This document shows, in pieces, positions 14,286 to 23,510 of a stretch of 39,701 nt of DNA. The notes under the pieces were generated by a model. It was not told the DNA's origin. It saw only the letters and a list, made by a program, of their open reading frames with translations, and ran no database searches. Within the stretch, counting starts at the first letter, position 1; every line of letters starts with the position of its first letter. Position numbers and translations under genes: made by a program. Where the stretch lies: contig WGLZ01000069.1 in assembly GCA_016471375.1 (NCBI GenBank), positions 1 through 39,701 on the forward strand, written 5' to 3'. The DNA is from Cyanobacteria bacterium RI_101 (lineage in GTDB: Bacteria; Cyanobacteriota; Cyanobacteriia; Cyanobacteriales; Microcystaceae).

Positions 14286-15671
14286 GTGCCCCCCTTAAAA
14301 TTGCGTAAAGTGCTCCTCAAACCAGGTCTTGTCCCCCTGCTAGACCAACTAGCGGCGGATCTGGGGTGCCAATGGGGAATTTACGACCGGAGTCAGACGC
14401 TGGTTATGGGGGGGCCGGCGCCGGGAGAGCGTTACCCCATCAGCGTTGACAACGAGGTTTTGGGTTATCTGCAAAGTCCGGCGCCCAGCGCCGAAGGGTT
14501 GGCTCAATTACTCAATTATGCTTGCCAAGAAGAGTTGGCCCAAAAGCGCCTAGCCTGGGAGACTCTCCAGCGTTACGAAGAAGTTAATTTTTTATCGGAT
14601 TTCGCCGGGAAGATCGCCGCCTGCGCCAACCTAGAAGAAGTGGTAAAAATCATCGATCAAGAACTCCAACAGTCTTTTTCCGCCACCGCCACCTTTATTT
14701 TGTTGTCCAACGCCCATAGCCAGACTCTCGACCCTATTAGCTTTGGCAACGGCGCCTGGCGGGCCCATTTAGATCAACTCCGACCGCTGTTCGAGCGAGT
14801 CATAAGCGCCGACCAGGCGGAAATTCTTAATAATATCTCCCCCCCGGCCCCCATTTTAGGGGAGCAAAAACAGATCGCCTCTTTAATCTGCGCCCCCCTC
14901 AAGATTCAGAACCAAACCATTGGCGTCCTCGGGATTGGACATCATCAGCCGATTCAATATTCCTCGGAAGATCTGAATATTCTCCTGACCTGCGCGCCCC
15001 AAATCGCCGCCGCTATCCAAACGGCGCAATATTATGAAACGCTCAAAGAGTATTCTTTGACGCTAGAACATAGAGTCACAGAAAGAACTCTGGAGTTGGA
15101 ATTAGCGAAAAAAGAACTGGAATTAGCCAACCAGGAACTAGAGCGCCTCGCCATCTACGACGAACTGACGGGGATCCCCAACCGGCGCTATTTTAACCAA
15201 TATCTAAGCCAGGAATGGCGCCATTGCCTGCGGGAGCAGAGCAGTTTATCTCTGATTGTTTGCGATGTGGATTATTTTAAACTCTATAACGATTGTTACG
15301 GTCATCCCGCCGGAGATCAGGGATTACGCCAGGTGGCCCAGGTGATTTCCCAAAGCCTCCGGCGCTCGACGGATTTTGTGGCCCGCTACGGCGGGGAAGA
15401 ATTTGTGATTGTTCTGCCTTACACCCAACGGGAAGGCGCCTATCAGGTGGCGCTGAGAATTCAGGAAAATATCGCCCTAGAGAAAATCGTCCACGGCGAC
15501 TCCCCCCTAGGCCCCTATTTAACGGTGAGTTTGGGGATCGCCAGCGCCCTTCCCGTGCGTCACCATAGCCCCCAGGCGCTCTTAAAATTGGCCGACCAGG
15601 CGCTCTATGAAGCCAAGGCCGCCGGCCGCAATCAAATCGCCTCTAAAGTTTTATCCTTTCGGCTAGTCTAG
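14286..15671 (+). CDS. GAF-GGDEF diguanylate cyclase
   Basis: A 461-residue signalling enzyme that makes cyclic di-GMP from two GTP. The N-terminal 90 residues look like a small sensor domain, followed by a GAF domain (about 95-255), a coiled-coil linker (about 260-295, rich in Glu, Leu and Lys) and the GGDEF domain. The domain opens with DELTGIPNRRYF and has the active site GGEEF at 369-373. RSTD five residues upstream is an intact inhibitory (I) site, so product feedback is expected. There is no transmembrane segment, so the signal is probably cytosolic; the ligand is unknown. The start is a GTG at 14286 without a clear ribosome binding site, so the exact N-terminus is uncertain. Confidence 0.88.
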   Translation: MPPLKLRKVLLKPGLVPLLDQLAADLGCQWGIYDRSQTLVMGGPAPGERYPISVDNEVLGYLQSPAPSAEGLAQLLNYACQEELAQKRLAWETLQRYEEVNFLSDFAGKIAACANLEEVVKIIDQELQQSFSATATFILLSNAHSQTLDPISFGNGAWRAHLDQLRPLFERVISADQAEILNNISPPAPILGEQKQIASLICAPLKIQNQTIGVLGIGHHQPIQYSSEDLNILLTCAPQIAAAIQTAQYYETLKEYSLTLEHRVTERTLELELAKKELELANQELERLAIYDELTGIPNRRYFNQYLSQEWRHCLREQSSLSLIVCDVDYFKLYNDCYGHPAGDQGLRQVAQVISQSLRRSTDFVARYGGEEFVIVLPYTQREGAYQVALRIQENIALEKIVHGDSPLGPYLTVSLGIASALPVRHHSPQALLKLADQALYEAKAAGRNQIASKVLSFRLV

Positions 15672-15726
15672 GGCGCAAAAAATGCGGGGGCGCTAGGGTC
15701 AACGCGAGGCCCGCGCCCCTTCCTCT

Positions 15727-16599
15727 TTAGAAACCTTGGCGCCAGCCAAAAGCCACTTTGATCGCCCCGAGAGGGTCGTAATTGACGCTATTGACTGAAA
15801 AGGAAGCCGTGCCAATGTAACCCGCTTCCGCAAAGAAAGTTCCTTTTGGAAAAACCTCGTAGGATAAGCCAAATTTCCCTTGATAGCCAAAGACGCCGAC
15901 ATTGCCGCCTTGAATAATGTCAACTGGCAAGCCTTCCAGACTAATATCGCCGGTGCCGACATTCATGTAGCCAATCCCAACTCCCAAATAAGGTCTGAAT
16001 TTGCTATCTGTCCGAATGTCATAGTAACCGTTAATAAAGACAGAGAGGTAGTGGACTTCCCCAAACGTGTTGAAGCTATCCCCGCCTAAAGATACGTTTT
16101 CTACTACAACATTAGCAGTGCCGCCAGAGGTGCCAAAGGTTCCATAACCTACCGCCAGTTCCACCCGCGCATCCTGAAACTGGTAACCCCCAGCGATTTC
16201 TCCCGCAAAACCGAGATCTAGGGATTGACTCAGTTGTCCTTCAACATCGAATCCATTAACATTCACATTTTGGCTAGCATCGATATTGTTGGGAATCCCA
16301 AATCCTAGCCCCAGGCTGACATAGCCGTAGTCTTTAGCTGGATTTTTCTTGGCGTCGAGAACTTCTCGGATGGATGTACCAGACTCCGCTGGCTCTGAGG
16401 AGTCGGCGCTGGCTTGGCTGAAAAGACGCTCATAGGCCATTTGTGAAAACGACTCATCCAAGATGAGTTCATCTGCGCCAAATTTACTCCATTCTGGTTC
16501 TCTCAGGGGTAGTTCTTGAGCTAAACTAGGTTGAGCAATCAAGGCAGGAGTTACTAGTGTTGCTGTGAAAGACAGTGCCCAAATTCGTAAATCAGTCAT
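15727..16599 (-). CDS. Outer-membrane beta-barrel protein
   Basis: A 290-residue protein with a signal peptide (hydrophobic core near residues 8-20, likely cleavage after SLAQ). From about residue 92 it alternates short beta strands with turns, for example YVSLGLGFGIP, FRPYLGVGIGYMNVG and GTFFAEAGYIG. It ends GAIKVAFGWRQGF, with the terminal Phe typical of barrels inserted by the BAM machinery. The overall pattern is that of small OmpA/OmpW-like eight-stranded barrels. Between signal and barrel lies an acidic, possibly disordered segment. The specific role is unknown. The gene is divergent from tal and has a slightly lower GC than its neighbours. Confidence 0.7.
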   Translation of the reverse strand: MTDLRIWALSFTATLVTPALIAQPSLAQELPLREPEWSKFGADELILDESFSQMAYERLFSQASADSSEPAESGTSIREVLDAKKNPAKDYGYVSLGLGFGIPNNIDASQNVNVNGFDVEGQLSQSLDLGFAGEIAGGYQFQDARVELAVGYGTFGTSGGTANVVVENVSLGGDSFNTFGEVHYLSVFINGYYDIRTDSKFRPYLGVGIGYMNVGTGDISLEGLPVDIIQGGNVGVFGYQGKFGLSYEVFPKGTFFAEAGYIGTASFSVNSVNYDPLGAIKVAFGWRQGF

Positions 16600-16755
16600 A
16601 ACTCAGAAGTAGTATGAAAAGATGGCGACGTTATGGTATCATAGGATTTGTTAAAAGGCAAGGTCTTTTTTATTCCTCGGCGCCGGGAGGTTTCTTAATC
16701 GCGTTTTTAAGTCCCCTGGGTAAGATGAAGGAGATTTTTCTCCCCAGGAACCGCC

Positions 16756-17931
16756 ATGTCTCAAAATCTGCTCGACCAACTGCGCGCCTTCACCGTGGTG
16801 GTGGCCGATACCGGCGACATTCAAGCCATTGAAACCTTTACGCCCCGGGACGCGACCACTAACCCCTCCCTGATTACGGCGGCGGCCCAGATGCCCCAAT
16901 ACCAGCCCATCGTGGATCAGACCCTACTGGAAGCCAAGGCGGAACTTGGCGCCAGCGCCGCCATGGCGGACATTGTCAGCCTCGCCTTTGACCGTCTGGC
17001 GGTGGCTTTCGGTCTGAAGATTTTGGCTATTATCCCCGGTCGGGTTTCCACGGAAGTGGACGCCCGTTTGTCCTACGACACGGAAGCCACCATCGCCAAG
17101 GCCCGAGACCTGATCGCTCAGTACGAAAAAGCGGGGATTGGCAAGGAACGGGTGCTCATTAAAATCGCCTCCACCTGGGAAGGCATTAAGGCCGCCGAAG
17201 TGCTAGAGCGAGAAGGGATTCACTGCAACCTGACCCTCCTGTTTGGTCTCCATCAGGCCATCGCCTGCGCCGAAGCGAAGGTGACCTTGATTTCCCCCTT
17301 TGTGGGCCGCATTCTCGATTGGTACGTTAAAGAGACCGGCAAGGATTACGCGCCCGCGGAAGACCCCGGCGTTCAATCCGTCACCCAAATCTACAACTAC
17401 TACAAAAAATTCGGCTACGCCACGGAGGTGATGGGCGCCAGTTTCCGCAACATCGGCGAAATCCAAGAGTTGGCCGGATGCGACCTCCTCACCATTTCCC
17501 CCAAACTGCTGGATCAACTGCGCTCCACCGAAGGGGTTCTGCCCCGCAAGCTCGACCCCGCCAATCTGACCCTAGATCTGGAAAAGATTCCCATGGATCA
17601 AGAGACCTTTGCGGCCATGCACCAGAAAGACCCCATGGCTTCGGAAAAACTGGCGGAGGGTATCGCCGGTTTCACCAAGGCGCTGGAGGCGCTGGAACAC
17701 CTGCTGGAAGAGCGCCTGACCCGTCTGGAAGGTCAAGAACACATCCAACATGGCGCCGAGGAAATTTTCCACGCCTACGATCTGGATGGGGACGGCTTCA
17801 TTACCCGGGAAGAATGGGCCGGCGTCGACGCCGTCTTTGACGCCCTAGACAACGACCACGACGGCAAAATCACCGCGGCGGAAATGGTGGCCGGCCTCGG
17901 CGCCGCCTTCCGGCTGACGCCCGCGGCCTAG
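16756..17931 (+). CDS. tal: Transaldolase with C-terminal EF-hand pair
   Basis: A 391-residue enzyme of the pentose phosphate pathway that moves a dihydroxyacetone unit between sugar phosphates. The TalB-type core opens with [17 protein letters not shown], followed by TTNPSLI. The Schiff-base lysine is Lys136 in [11 protein letters not shown], and the core runs to about residue 325. An EF-hand pair follows: [12 protein letters not shown] at 342-353 and [12 protein letters not shown] at 365-376, both with complete calcium-ligand patterns. This fusion is known in cyanobacteria. Its calcium response is inferred, not shown. The start at 16756 has AGGAA seven bases upstream. A MITE-like element begins directly at the stop codon. 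Confidence 0.95.
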   Translation: MSQNLLDQLRAFTVVVADTGDIQAIETFTPRDATTNPSLITAAAQMPQYQPIVDQTLLEAKAELGASAAMADIVSLAFDRLAVAFGLKILAIIPGRVSTEVDARLSYDTEATIAKARDLIAQYEKAGIGKERVLIKIASTWEGIKAAEVLEREGIHCNLTLLFGLHQAIACAEAKVTLISPFVGRILDWYVKETGKDYAPAEDPGVQSVTQIYNYYKKFGYATEVMGASFRNIGEIQELAGCDLLTISPKLLDQLRSTEGVLPRKLDPANLTLDLEKIPMDQETFAAMHQKDPMASEKLAEGIAGFTKALEALEHLLEERLTRLEGQEHIQHGAEEIFHAYDLDGDGFITREEWAGVDAVFDALDNDHDGKITAAEMVAGLGAAFRLTPAA

Positions 17932-18088
17932 GCTACGGTGTATACGCAAGTGTCAAAACCCCCTCTAACTCCCCCTTGTTAAGGGGGAGAATCGGAAATT
18001 ATTGTTCCCTCCCCTTGCCAAGGGGAGGGCTAGGGAGGGGTTCTGGATAGAATTTCAGAAATTATTGGAGTTATGGATACACGGTAGC
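17932..18088. mobile_element. MITE-like element, copy B
   Basis: A 157-base element nearly colinear with copy A. Terminal inverted repeats are GCTACGGTGTATACG on the left and GCTACCGTGTATCCA read inward from the right. Internal hairpins are CCCCCTTGTTAAGGGGG and CCCTCCCCTT/AAGGGGAGGG. It starts one base after, or at, the final G of the tal stop codon and lies between convergent genes, where its hairpins could also act as a two-way transcription barrier. Confidence 0.75.
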
Positions 18089-18137
18089 TTTCTAAGAGGG
18101 GTTCGGGGGGATCTCGGAGCTTTCCGGGATCTCCCCC

Positions 18138-20183
18138 TCAGTCCCCCGTCGCCGGCGGCGCCTGTTGAATCCAGGTCAGGAGGGGGCCGGTCTGCTCGGC
18201 GCCGCGGATGCTCAGGTCGCTATGGCAGAGAATCACTTTGCGGGTGGCCCGACCCAGAAGATCGTTCAGGATACCCTCAAAGCGCCGTTGGTTTTGGGAC
18301 TCCTCTTCCTCGGTTGTCCAAGGTTCTAACGGTCTGAGGCGCCGGCAGAGGGGAGCGCCGAACAACTGGGCCGCGCCGCCTTTTTCCCAGAGGGCGTCCC
18401 CGGCGTCCAGCCAAAATTGCCAGGGGTGTCGTTGCCGCAGGGAGCGGTATTGATAAATAGTGGCCAGAACGACGGCCCGGGAGGGCGGCGCTAGGGGAAT
18501 CAGGGGATAGGCGTTGGCCGCGACGGAGCCAGAATAGAGAATGCGTAAAAAGCCCCCCAGGATCAAACTGGCGTCCGTCGCGCCGCAGTGGTTTTGGGCC
18601 GTTTCATAATGCTCCAACGCCGCCGCCAGTTCTTGAATGCCGGAGCGTTGGGCGGGCGTCAAAGCCGAGAGGGGAGGCAAAAATCGACTCAAGGCTCGCT
18701 CCAGCGCCGTCCAGGGGGAGGGCGGCAAGTTGCTTTTCATCTCCTCTAACCACCGCCAGAGTTCGTCGTAGGCGGCGCTGGCCCGGCGCCCAAACCGATG
18801 CCACTGGTTATAGGTCTGGTAGGGCAGAAGGCGGGGCGCCTGGGGATCGGGGACAAAACAGGCGTCGGCTAAAAGTCCGGCCCGAAGCGGGTCAATGGTC
18901 GGCGCTAGGCGATTTCCCTCCGGGACTAGACTTAAAAGCGTTAACATTTCCGCCGCGTCGTCCTGACGGGCCCATTCCCCCAGGTTCGGGTAAAGCAGAG
19001 CCAAGAGAGTCAAAAAGGCCCGCGTCAGAGCGGAACTGTTCAGGGGCCGTTGCTCGTTGAGGGGTTCGATGGGGACGCCCGCCGGGGTCAAGATTTCCAA
19101 GAGGGTGTAACGGGCGATTTCGTCTAAGCCGGGGGCGATGATGGCGATCTCTTCGGGACGAACGGCGCCGGCTTGGATCTGGGCAATGATAAATTCTGCC
19201 ACCTCCCGCAGAAGCGCCGCCCTGGAGAGGGTCTGCAAACTTTGGATGGACGGGGGTAAGGGCGCCTCTGGATCTTGCAGGATCTCCAGAGTTAAAGGGC
19301 GCCAAAATTGCCCGACGCTGGGGGGCGCCGCCAGGGTTTTTCGCTCTGCGGTTAACGTCTGGGCGACCTGAATTAAATAGTCCGAGTCGGCGCCTTGACC
19401 GGAGCGGGTTTCCCCCTCGGGGTTATAACTGAGCGCCAAGAAGTCTAACTGAGGGGCCAAAAGTTTAAACAAATCCCCCATCAGCGCCGGATAGTCCTGA
19501 AGATCGTCCGCGGCCAATCCCTGATAGCGGCTGAGGAGGGAGTCTTGATAGTCCCGGTTCGGGAAGAGACTGTGAGCCAAGAGATCCCAGACCAAACCGT
19601 AGCTTAAAAAACCCCGCTCTCCACACCAAGCCCGCCAGCCCCGCAGAAAGCGCCGACTCGCCTCCCAGGTAAAATCCCCCCAGGACGGTTTAGAGCCGTA
19701 AGCTAGCTCCAGACGGGAGATCATTTCCTCTAGAGTCAGACCGGCGCCCCCCGCCAGTTGGAGCAAATCCAAGACTTGTCGAAGCAGGCGATATTGTTGA
19801 GCTTGAGACAGAGAGCGGGGCCACTCTGCCAAATCGGTTTGGGCCCAGTCTAAAGCCAGCGCCTGTTCCGTTTCCGGTTTTAAAAGCAGGGGAAAAGGCG
19901 CCGACCGTTCCCTGTCCTCCAAAATTAGGGGCCAATGGAGGAAAACCTCGTCCCTAGCCCAACTAGAGGGCGTTTTCACCCGCTCAAAAAATAGATTGTC
20001 CGGCGCCGTCTCCAGGCGCTCTTGCCATTGCCGCCCGCTGGTTCGATTCGCCGCTAACACTAAACAGACCGGAAGCAGAGTCCCATCCCGGGGAGCCTTT
20101 CGGAGCCAGTCTCGCAATTCGGCGCCGAGCGCCTCGGTTTTGCCGCTTTGGGCCGGGCCGCTAATGCGGATAGAGCGATACAC
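18138..20183 (-). CDS. AddB/UvrD-like helicase-related protein (cyanobacterial 'recombinase family')
   Basis: A 681-residue protein. Walker A is GPAQSGKT near residues 9-16, and a Walker B-like LAADDLQDYP lies near the middle. Further blocks resemble SF1 helicases of the AddB/RecC/UvrD kind (IAIIAPGLDEIARYTLLEIL, then GVPIEPLNEQRPL). The C-terminus has TRKVILCHSDLSIRG. Related cyanobacterial proteins are often annotated as recombinases, and a role in double-strand-break processing is plausible. I see no clear RecB-type nuclease motif at the C-terminus, so it is either an inactivated AddB-like subunit or an ATPase only. The start is a GTG at 20183. It is divergent from pcxA. Confidence 0.65.
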   Translation of the reverse strand: MYRSIRISGPAQSGKTEALGAELRDWLRKAPRDGTLLPVCLVLAANRTSGRQWQERLETAPDNLFFERVKTPSSWARDEVFLHWPLILEDRERSAPFPLLLKPETEQALALDWAQTDLAEWPRSLSQAQQYRLLRQVLDLLQLAGGAGLTLEEMISRLELAYGSKPSWGDFTWEASRRFLRGWRAWCGERGFLSYGLVWDLLAHSLFPNRDYQDSLLSRYQGLAADDLQDYPALMGDLFKLLAPQLDFLALSYNPEGETRSGQGADSDYLIQVAQTLTAERKTLAAPPSVGQFWRPLTLEILQDPEAPLPPSIQSLQTLSRAALLREVAEFIIAQIQAGAVRPEEIAIIAPGLDEIARYTLLEILTPAGVPIEPLNEQRPLNSSALTRAFLTLLALLYPNLGEWARQDDAAEMLTLLSLVPEGNRLAPTIDPLRAGLLADACFVPDPQAPRLLPYQTYNQWHRFGRRASAAYDELWRWLEEMKSNLPPSPWTALERALSRFLPPLSALTPAQRSGIQELAAALEHYETAQNHCGATDASLILGGFLRILYSGSVAANAYPLIPLAPPSRAVVLATIYQYRSLRQRHPWQFWLDAGDALWEKGGAAQLFGAPLCRRLRPLEPWTTEEEESQNQRRFEGILNDLLGRATRKVILCHSDLSIRGAEQTGPLLTWIQQAPPATGD

Positions 20184-20299
20184 GATAGCGCCTGGAAGTA
20201 ATCTGCTAAGATTCCAATCATTATGCCCTGGACGTTGGCGCGACCGCCAGCCCCAGTCCCAGTTTCCCTCGTTTATGGTCTAGGGGCGGACACCAAAAC

Positions 20300-21577
20300 A
20301 TGAGCAAGTTAACTTCCCTCTGGCGACAAACGACCCACTGGTTGGGGGGAAACCCAGAGCGCCACCTTGACCAGGCCTTTCGCTCGGCGGCCTCCGTTAA
20401 AGAGATCGAAGACCAATATTTTGGCGGCAAAAAAATCTCCGCCCAAAACAGCGATTACGGCGCCGGCGCCTTGGCTTATTTCAACGCCGAAGTCAACCGC
20501 CATCTACAAACCATCGAGCGCCAATTGTCGGCCTACAGTCGGGCCCTGGCTCCCGGGGAACCCCCTCCCTCTTCCTTGGAAAAACTGGATTTGATCGACG
20601 CGATTCTCCAGCGCTACGCCCCCCCTTACCAGACGACGGCGCCCCGCAATCTAGGCGGCTCCCTAGAGTCAAAAAATGGCGGGCCCCATTCGCCCCTGCG
20701 CGTCGCTAGCCGCCATCAAGCCTTCCGCCAGATTCGTCAGGAAGACGCGCTCCAAAAAATCGACACCGCTTCTAATAAAACGGGAGTTTTGCCCCGCTCC
20801 TTTCTCCGCACCGTTGACCGGCTCCGAGAAAACATGAATCCCCAGTCGGACGAGGGAGAGCGCAAAGTCCTCAACCAATATCGCAATTCCCGCTACAAAA
20901 CGGCGCTGTCGGTTAAATTTCTCTTGATGTTGGTCATTATTCCCCTGTTGGTTCATCAGTTGACCAAGACCTTCTTTTTAACGCCCTTGGTGGAATCTTA
21001 TTTTGAACAACACGCAGAAATTGTTTTTATTAATCAAAATATGGAGGCGGAAGCCTATGAAGAACTGCAAAAGTTTGAATACTCTCTCCATTTCCGAGGA
21101 CTGTTAGGGTTTAACGATCCCCTAACGCCGGAGCAAATTAACGAAAAAATGCGGGAAAAAGCCGCGGAAATTTCTGAAAACTTCCGTCGGGTGGGCACCA
21201 ACGCCATCGCCAATATTTTCGCCGACCTCTTTTCTCTGATTGCTTTTATCTGCGTACTCTTTACCAGTCGTAAAGAGATTCAAGTGTTAAAGGAATTTAT
21301 CGACGAAATTGTCTACGGCCTGAGCGATTCCGCCAAAGCGTTTTTAATCATTCTTTTTACCGACGTCTTTGTGGGGTTCCACTCTCCCCACGGTTGGGAG
21401 GTGGTGCTCAAGAGCATTGCCCAGCATTTTGGCTTACCGGAAAATCAGGATTTTAATTTTCTCTTTATTGCCACTTTCCCTGTTGTTTTAGATACTGTTT
21501 TTAAATATTGGATCTTCCGCTATTTAAACGGTATTTCTCCCTCCGCGGTGGCGACCTATCGCAATATGAACGAGTAA
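20300..21577 (+). CDS. pcxA: Proton extrusion protein PcxA (CemA family)
   Basis: A 425-residue inner-membrane protein related to chloroplast CemA. In cyanobacteria it is needed for light-driven proton release and affects inorganic carbon uptake. The soluble N-terminal half (about 1-210) has the family start SLWRQTTHWLGGNPERHLDQ and the segment EIEDQYFGGKK. The membrane half has segments at about 210-228 (FLLMLVIIPLLVHQL), 300-320, 345-362 and 390-410, and conserved blocks such as FIDEIVYGLSDSAKAFLIIL, then HSPHGWE. It ends with NGISPSAVATYRNMNE, a typical CemA-type tail. Length is normal for PcxA. The gene is monocistronic. Confidence 0.95.
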   Translation: MSKLTSLWRQTTHWLGGNPERHLDQAFRSAASVKEIEDQYFGGKKISAQNSDYGAGALAYFNAEVNRHLQTIERQLSAYSRALAPGEPPPSSLEKLDLIDAILQRYAPPYQTTAPRNLGGSLESKNGGPHSPLRVASRHQAFRQIRQEDALQKIDTASNKTGVLPRSFLRTVDRLRENMNPQSDEGERKVLNQYRNSRYKTALSVKFLLMLVIIPLLVHQLTKTFFLTPLVESYFEQHAEIVFINQNMEAEAYEELQKFEYSLHFRGLLGFNDPLTPEQINEKMREKAAEISENFRRVGTNAIANIFADLFSLIAFICVLFTSRKEIQVLKEFIDEIVYGLSDSAKAFLIILFTDVFVGFHSPHGWEVVLKSIAQHFGLPENQDFNFLFIATFPVVLDTVFKYWIFRYLNGISPSAVATYRNMNE

Positions 21578-21579
21578 AA

Positions 21580-21692
21580 TATAGCGGGCCTAAATGAATT
21601 ATGAACAGGGTTTGATTTGCGCCCCCCTTTCAAAGGGGGATTGGGGGGGATAATCCTTTGATTGCGTTCACTACCCATTTAGGCCTGCTATA
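21580..21692. mobile_element. MITE-like element of a second family
   Basis: A 113-base element with 17-base terminal inverted repeats, TATAGCGGGCCTAAATG and TATAGCAGGCCTAAATG, one mismatch apart. Both outer ends are TA, as for elements of the IS630/Tc1-mariner type. Inside is the palindrome CCCCCTTTCAAAGGGGG. It carries no gene and begins three bases after the pcxA stop codon. Confidence 0.7.
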
Positions 21693-21720
21693 CAGATATC
21701 AGATATCAGTTATCGGCTAA
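21693..21720. repeat. Short heptad array beside the MITE
   Basis: Units CAGATAT, CAGATAT, CAGTTAT and CGGCTAA. The array directly abuts the right end of the MITE-like element. Confidence 0.6.
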
Positions 21721-21764
21721 TATGCTGATGGTGTTCGCAGAATATCTGGCTACCGCTATAGTGG

Positions 21765-21834
21765 TTAACTGTTAACTGCTCACTGTTAACTGCTCACTGT
21801 TCCCTGTTAACTGTTCCCCGCTCACTGCTCACTG
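21765..21834. repeat. Ten-unit heptad array ending at the ABC gene start
   Basis: Ten perfect 7-base steps built from TTAACTG, CTCACTG, TTCCCTG and TTCCCCG. The last unit ends two bases before the ATG at 21837, so the ribosome-binding position is occupied by repeat sequence and no Shine-Dalgarno is visible. Confidence 0.9.
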
Positions 21835-21836
21835 CC

Positions 21837-23453
21837 ATGCTTGTCACCGAAAACCTCGCCGTAGCCTATCCCCACAGCGCCGATTGGGCTTTGAAAGACA
21901 TTTCCTTGACCCTAGAGCGGGGAGAAAAAGTCGGGCTGGTGGGGGAGTCGGGGTGCGGAAAATCCACTCTAGGACGGGCCATTCTCGGGCTACTTCCCCG
22001 GGGAACTCGGGTTCAAGGCCGGGCCCTGTTTGAGGGACAGTCTATTGTCGAGCTGGAGGGAGAAGAACTGCGGCGCTTTCGGGGAGAAGCGGTAGGGCTG
22101 GTGTTTCAAGATCCCATGACTCGCCTCGATCCCCTCATGACCATTGGGGAGCATTGCCTAGAAACCCTCCGAGCGCATCGTCCCGACTTAGAAAGCAAGA
22201 CCGCTAAGCGAAACGCCCTAGAAGCCCTAGAACGGGTCAAGATCCCCCCGGCCCGGTGGGGACAATACGCCCATGAATTTAGCGGCGGTATGCGACAACG
22301 GGTGGCGATGGCGCTAGCGCTGTTGCTCAAGCCCAAGTTAATCGTGGCGGACGAACCCACCACGGCGCTGGATGTGACGGTGGCGGCGGAAATTTTAGCG
22401 GAATTAACCCGCCTCTGCGCCGAGGATAATATGGGGTTATTGCTCATTTCCCACGATCTGGCCATGGTGGGAGCCTACTGCGACCGAGTGGCGGTGCTCA
22501 ATGGGGGCGCGATTGTGGAAACGGCGCCGATGGCAACCCTCCTAACCGCCTCGCAAGATCCCTATACTCAATCCTTACTGGACTCGGCTCTCCATATTCA
22601 TAATTTGGATCGGAAAAAAGCCTTTAATTCGGACAATGTCCCGCCTTTGCTACAGGTGAAAAACCTGCGCCAACAGTTTAGTTTGGAGGGGAATTTAATC
22701 GAACAGCTCCTCCGGCGCCAAAAAAGTTGGATTAAGGCGGTGGATAATGTCAGCTTAGACATTTATCCGGGGGAAACCCTCGGATTAGTGGGGGAATCCG
22801 GTTGCGGTAAATCCACCCTTTCCCGAACAATTTTACAACTTTTGCCCGCCGCTAGCGGCGAAATCTGGTTTGACGGCGAAGACCTAACCCGTCTTTCTCC
22901 CGCCCAGATGCAGTCCCGGCGCCGACAGTTGCAGATGATTTTCCAAGACCCCGGCGCTTGTCTGAATCCCAAGATGACGGTGGGAAACAGTATTGCAGAC
23001 CCTCTCTTTATCCATGGATTAGCTTCCCCCCAGGAGGCGGAAATCCAGGTTAAAGCCATGTTGGAGAGGGTAAAATTAACGCCGGTGGAAGATTACTATT
23101 ACCGTTATCCAAAGGAACTCTCCGGGGGACAACAGCAACGGGTGGCTATCGCCAGGGCGCTGATTACTAAGCCCAAACTGGTGATCTGCGACGAGCCGGT
23201 GAGTATGTTGGACGCCAGCGTCCAGAGTCAAGTTTTGGAACTGATGCGGGAATTAAAGGAGAGTTTTCATCTGACTTACCTCTTTATCACCCACGATCTC
23301 TGGGTCGCCCGCTTTTTCTGCGACCGTATCGCCGTGATGACCCAGGGACAAATTGTAGAAATGGGCCCCACGGAAACCATTTTCCGCCGCGCCCAACATC
23401 CCTACACCCAAAAACTCCTCGAAGCGGCGCCGTTGTTGGCCCAAGTCGCCTAG
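21837..23453 (+). CDS. Fused double-ATPase of a dipeptide/oligopeptide-type ABC transporter
   Basis: A 538-residue protein carrying two complete ABC ATPase domains, like a DppD-DppF or YejF/GsiA fusion. Walker A occurs twice as GESGCGKST (about 36-44 and 319-327). The signatures are FSGGMRQRVAMALAL and LSGGQQQRVAIARAL, and the Walker B regions are LIVADEPTTALDVT and LVICDEPVSMLDAS. The oligopeptide C-terminal motif is present in both halves (DPYTQSLL and HPYTQKLL). The protein should power uptake of peptides, glutathione or nickel with permeases encoded elsewhere; none are in the window. The start codon follows a heptad array by two bases. Confidence 0.93.
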   Translation: MLVTENLAVAYPHSADWALKDISLTLERGEKVGLVGESGCGKSTLGRAILGLLPRGTRVQGRALFEGQSIVELEGEELRRFRGEAVGLVFQDPMTRLDPLMTIGEHCLETLRAHRPDLESKTAKRNALEALERVKIPPARWGQYAHEFSGGMRQRVAMALALLLKPKLIVADEPTTALDVTVAAEILAELTRLCAEDNMGLLLISHDLAMVGAYCDRVAVLNGGAIVETAPMATLLTASQDPYTQSLLDSALHIHNLDRKKAFNSDNVPPLLQVKNLRQQFSLEGNLIEQLLRRQKSWIKAVDNVSLDIYPGETLGLVGESGCGKSTLSRTILQLLPAASGEIWFDGEDLTRLSPAQMQSRRRQLQMIFQDPGACLNPKMTVGNSIADPLFIHGLASPQEAEIQVKAMLERVKLTPVEDYYYRYPKELSGGQQQRVAIARALITKPKLVICDEPVSMLDASVQSQVLELMRELKESFHLTYLFITHDLWVARFFCDRIAVMTQGQIVEMGPTETIFRRAQHPYTQKLLEAAPLLAQVA

Positions 23454-23510
23454 GACTATCGCCCAAGCTCCCCAAAAACTTAAGAATCCCCCCAACTCAG
23501 GAGAAACCCC

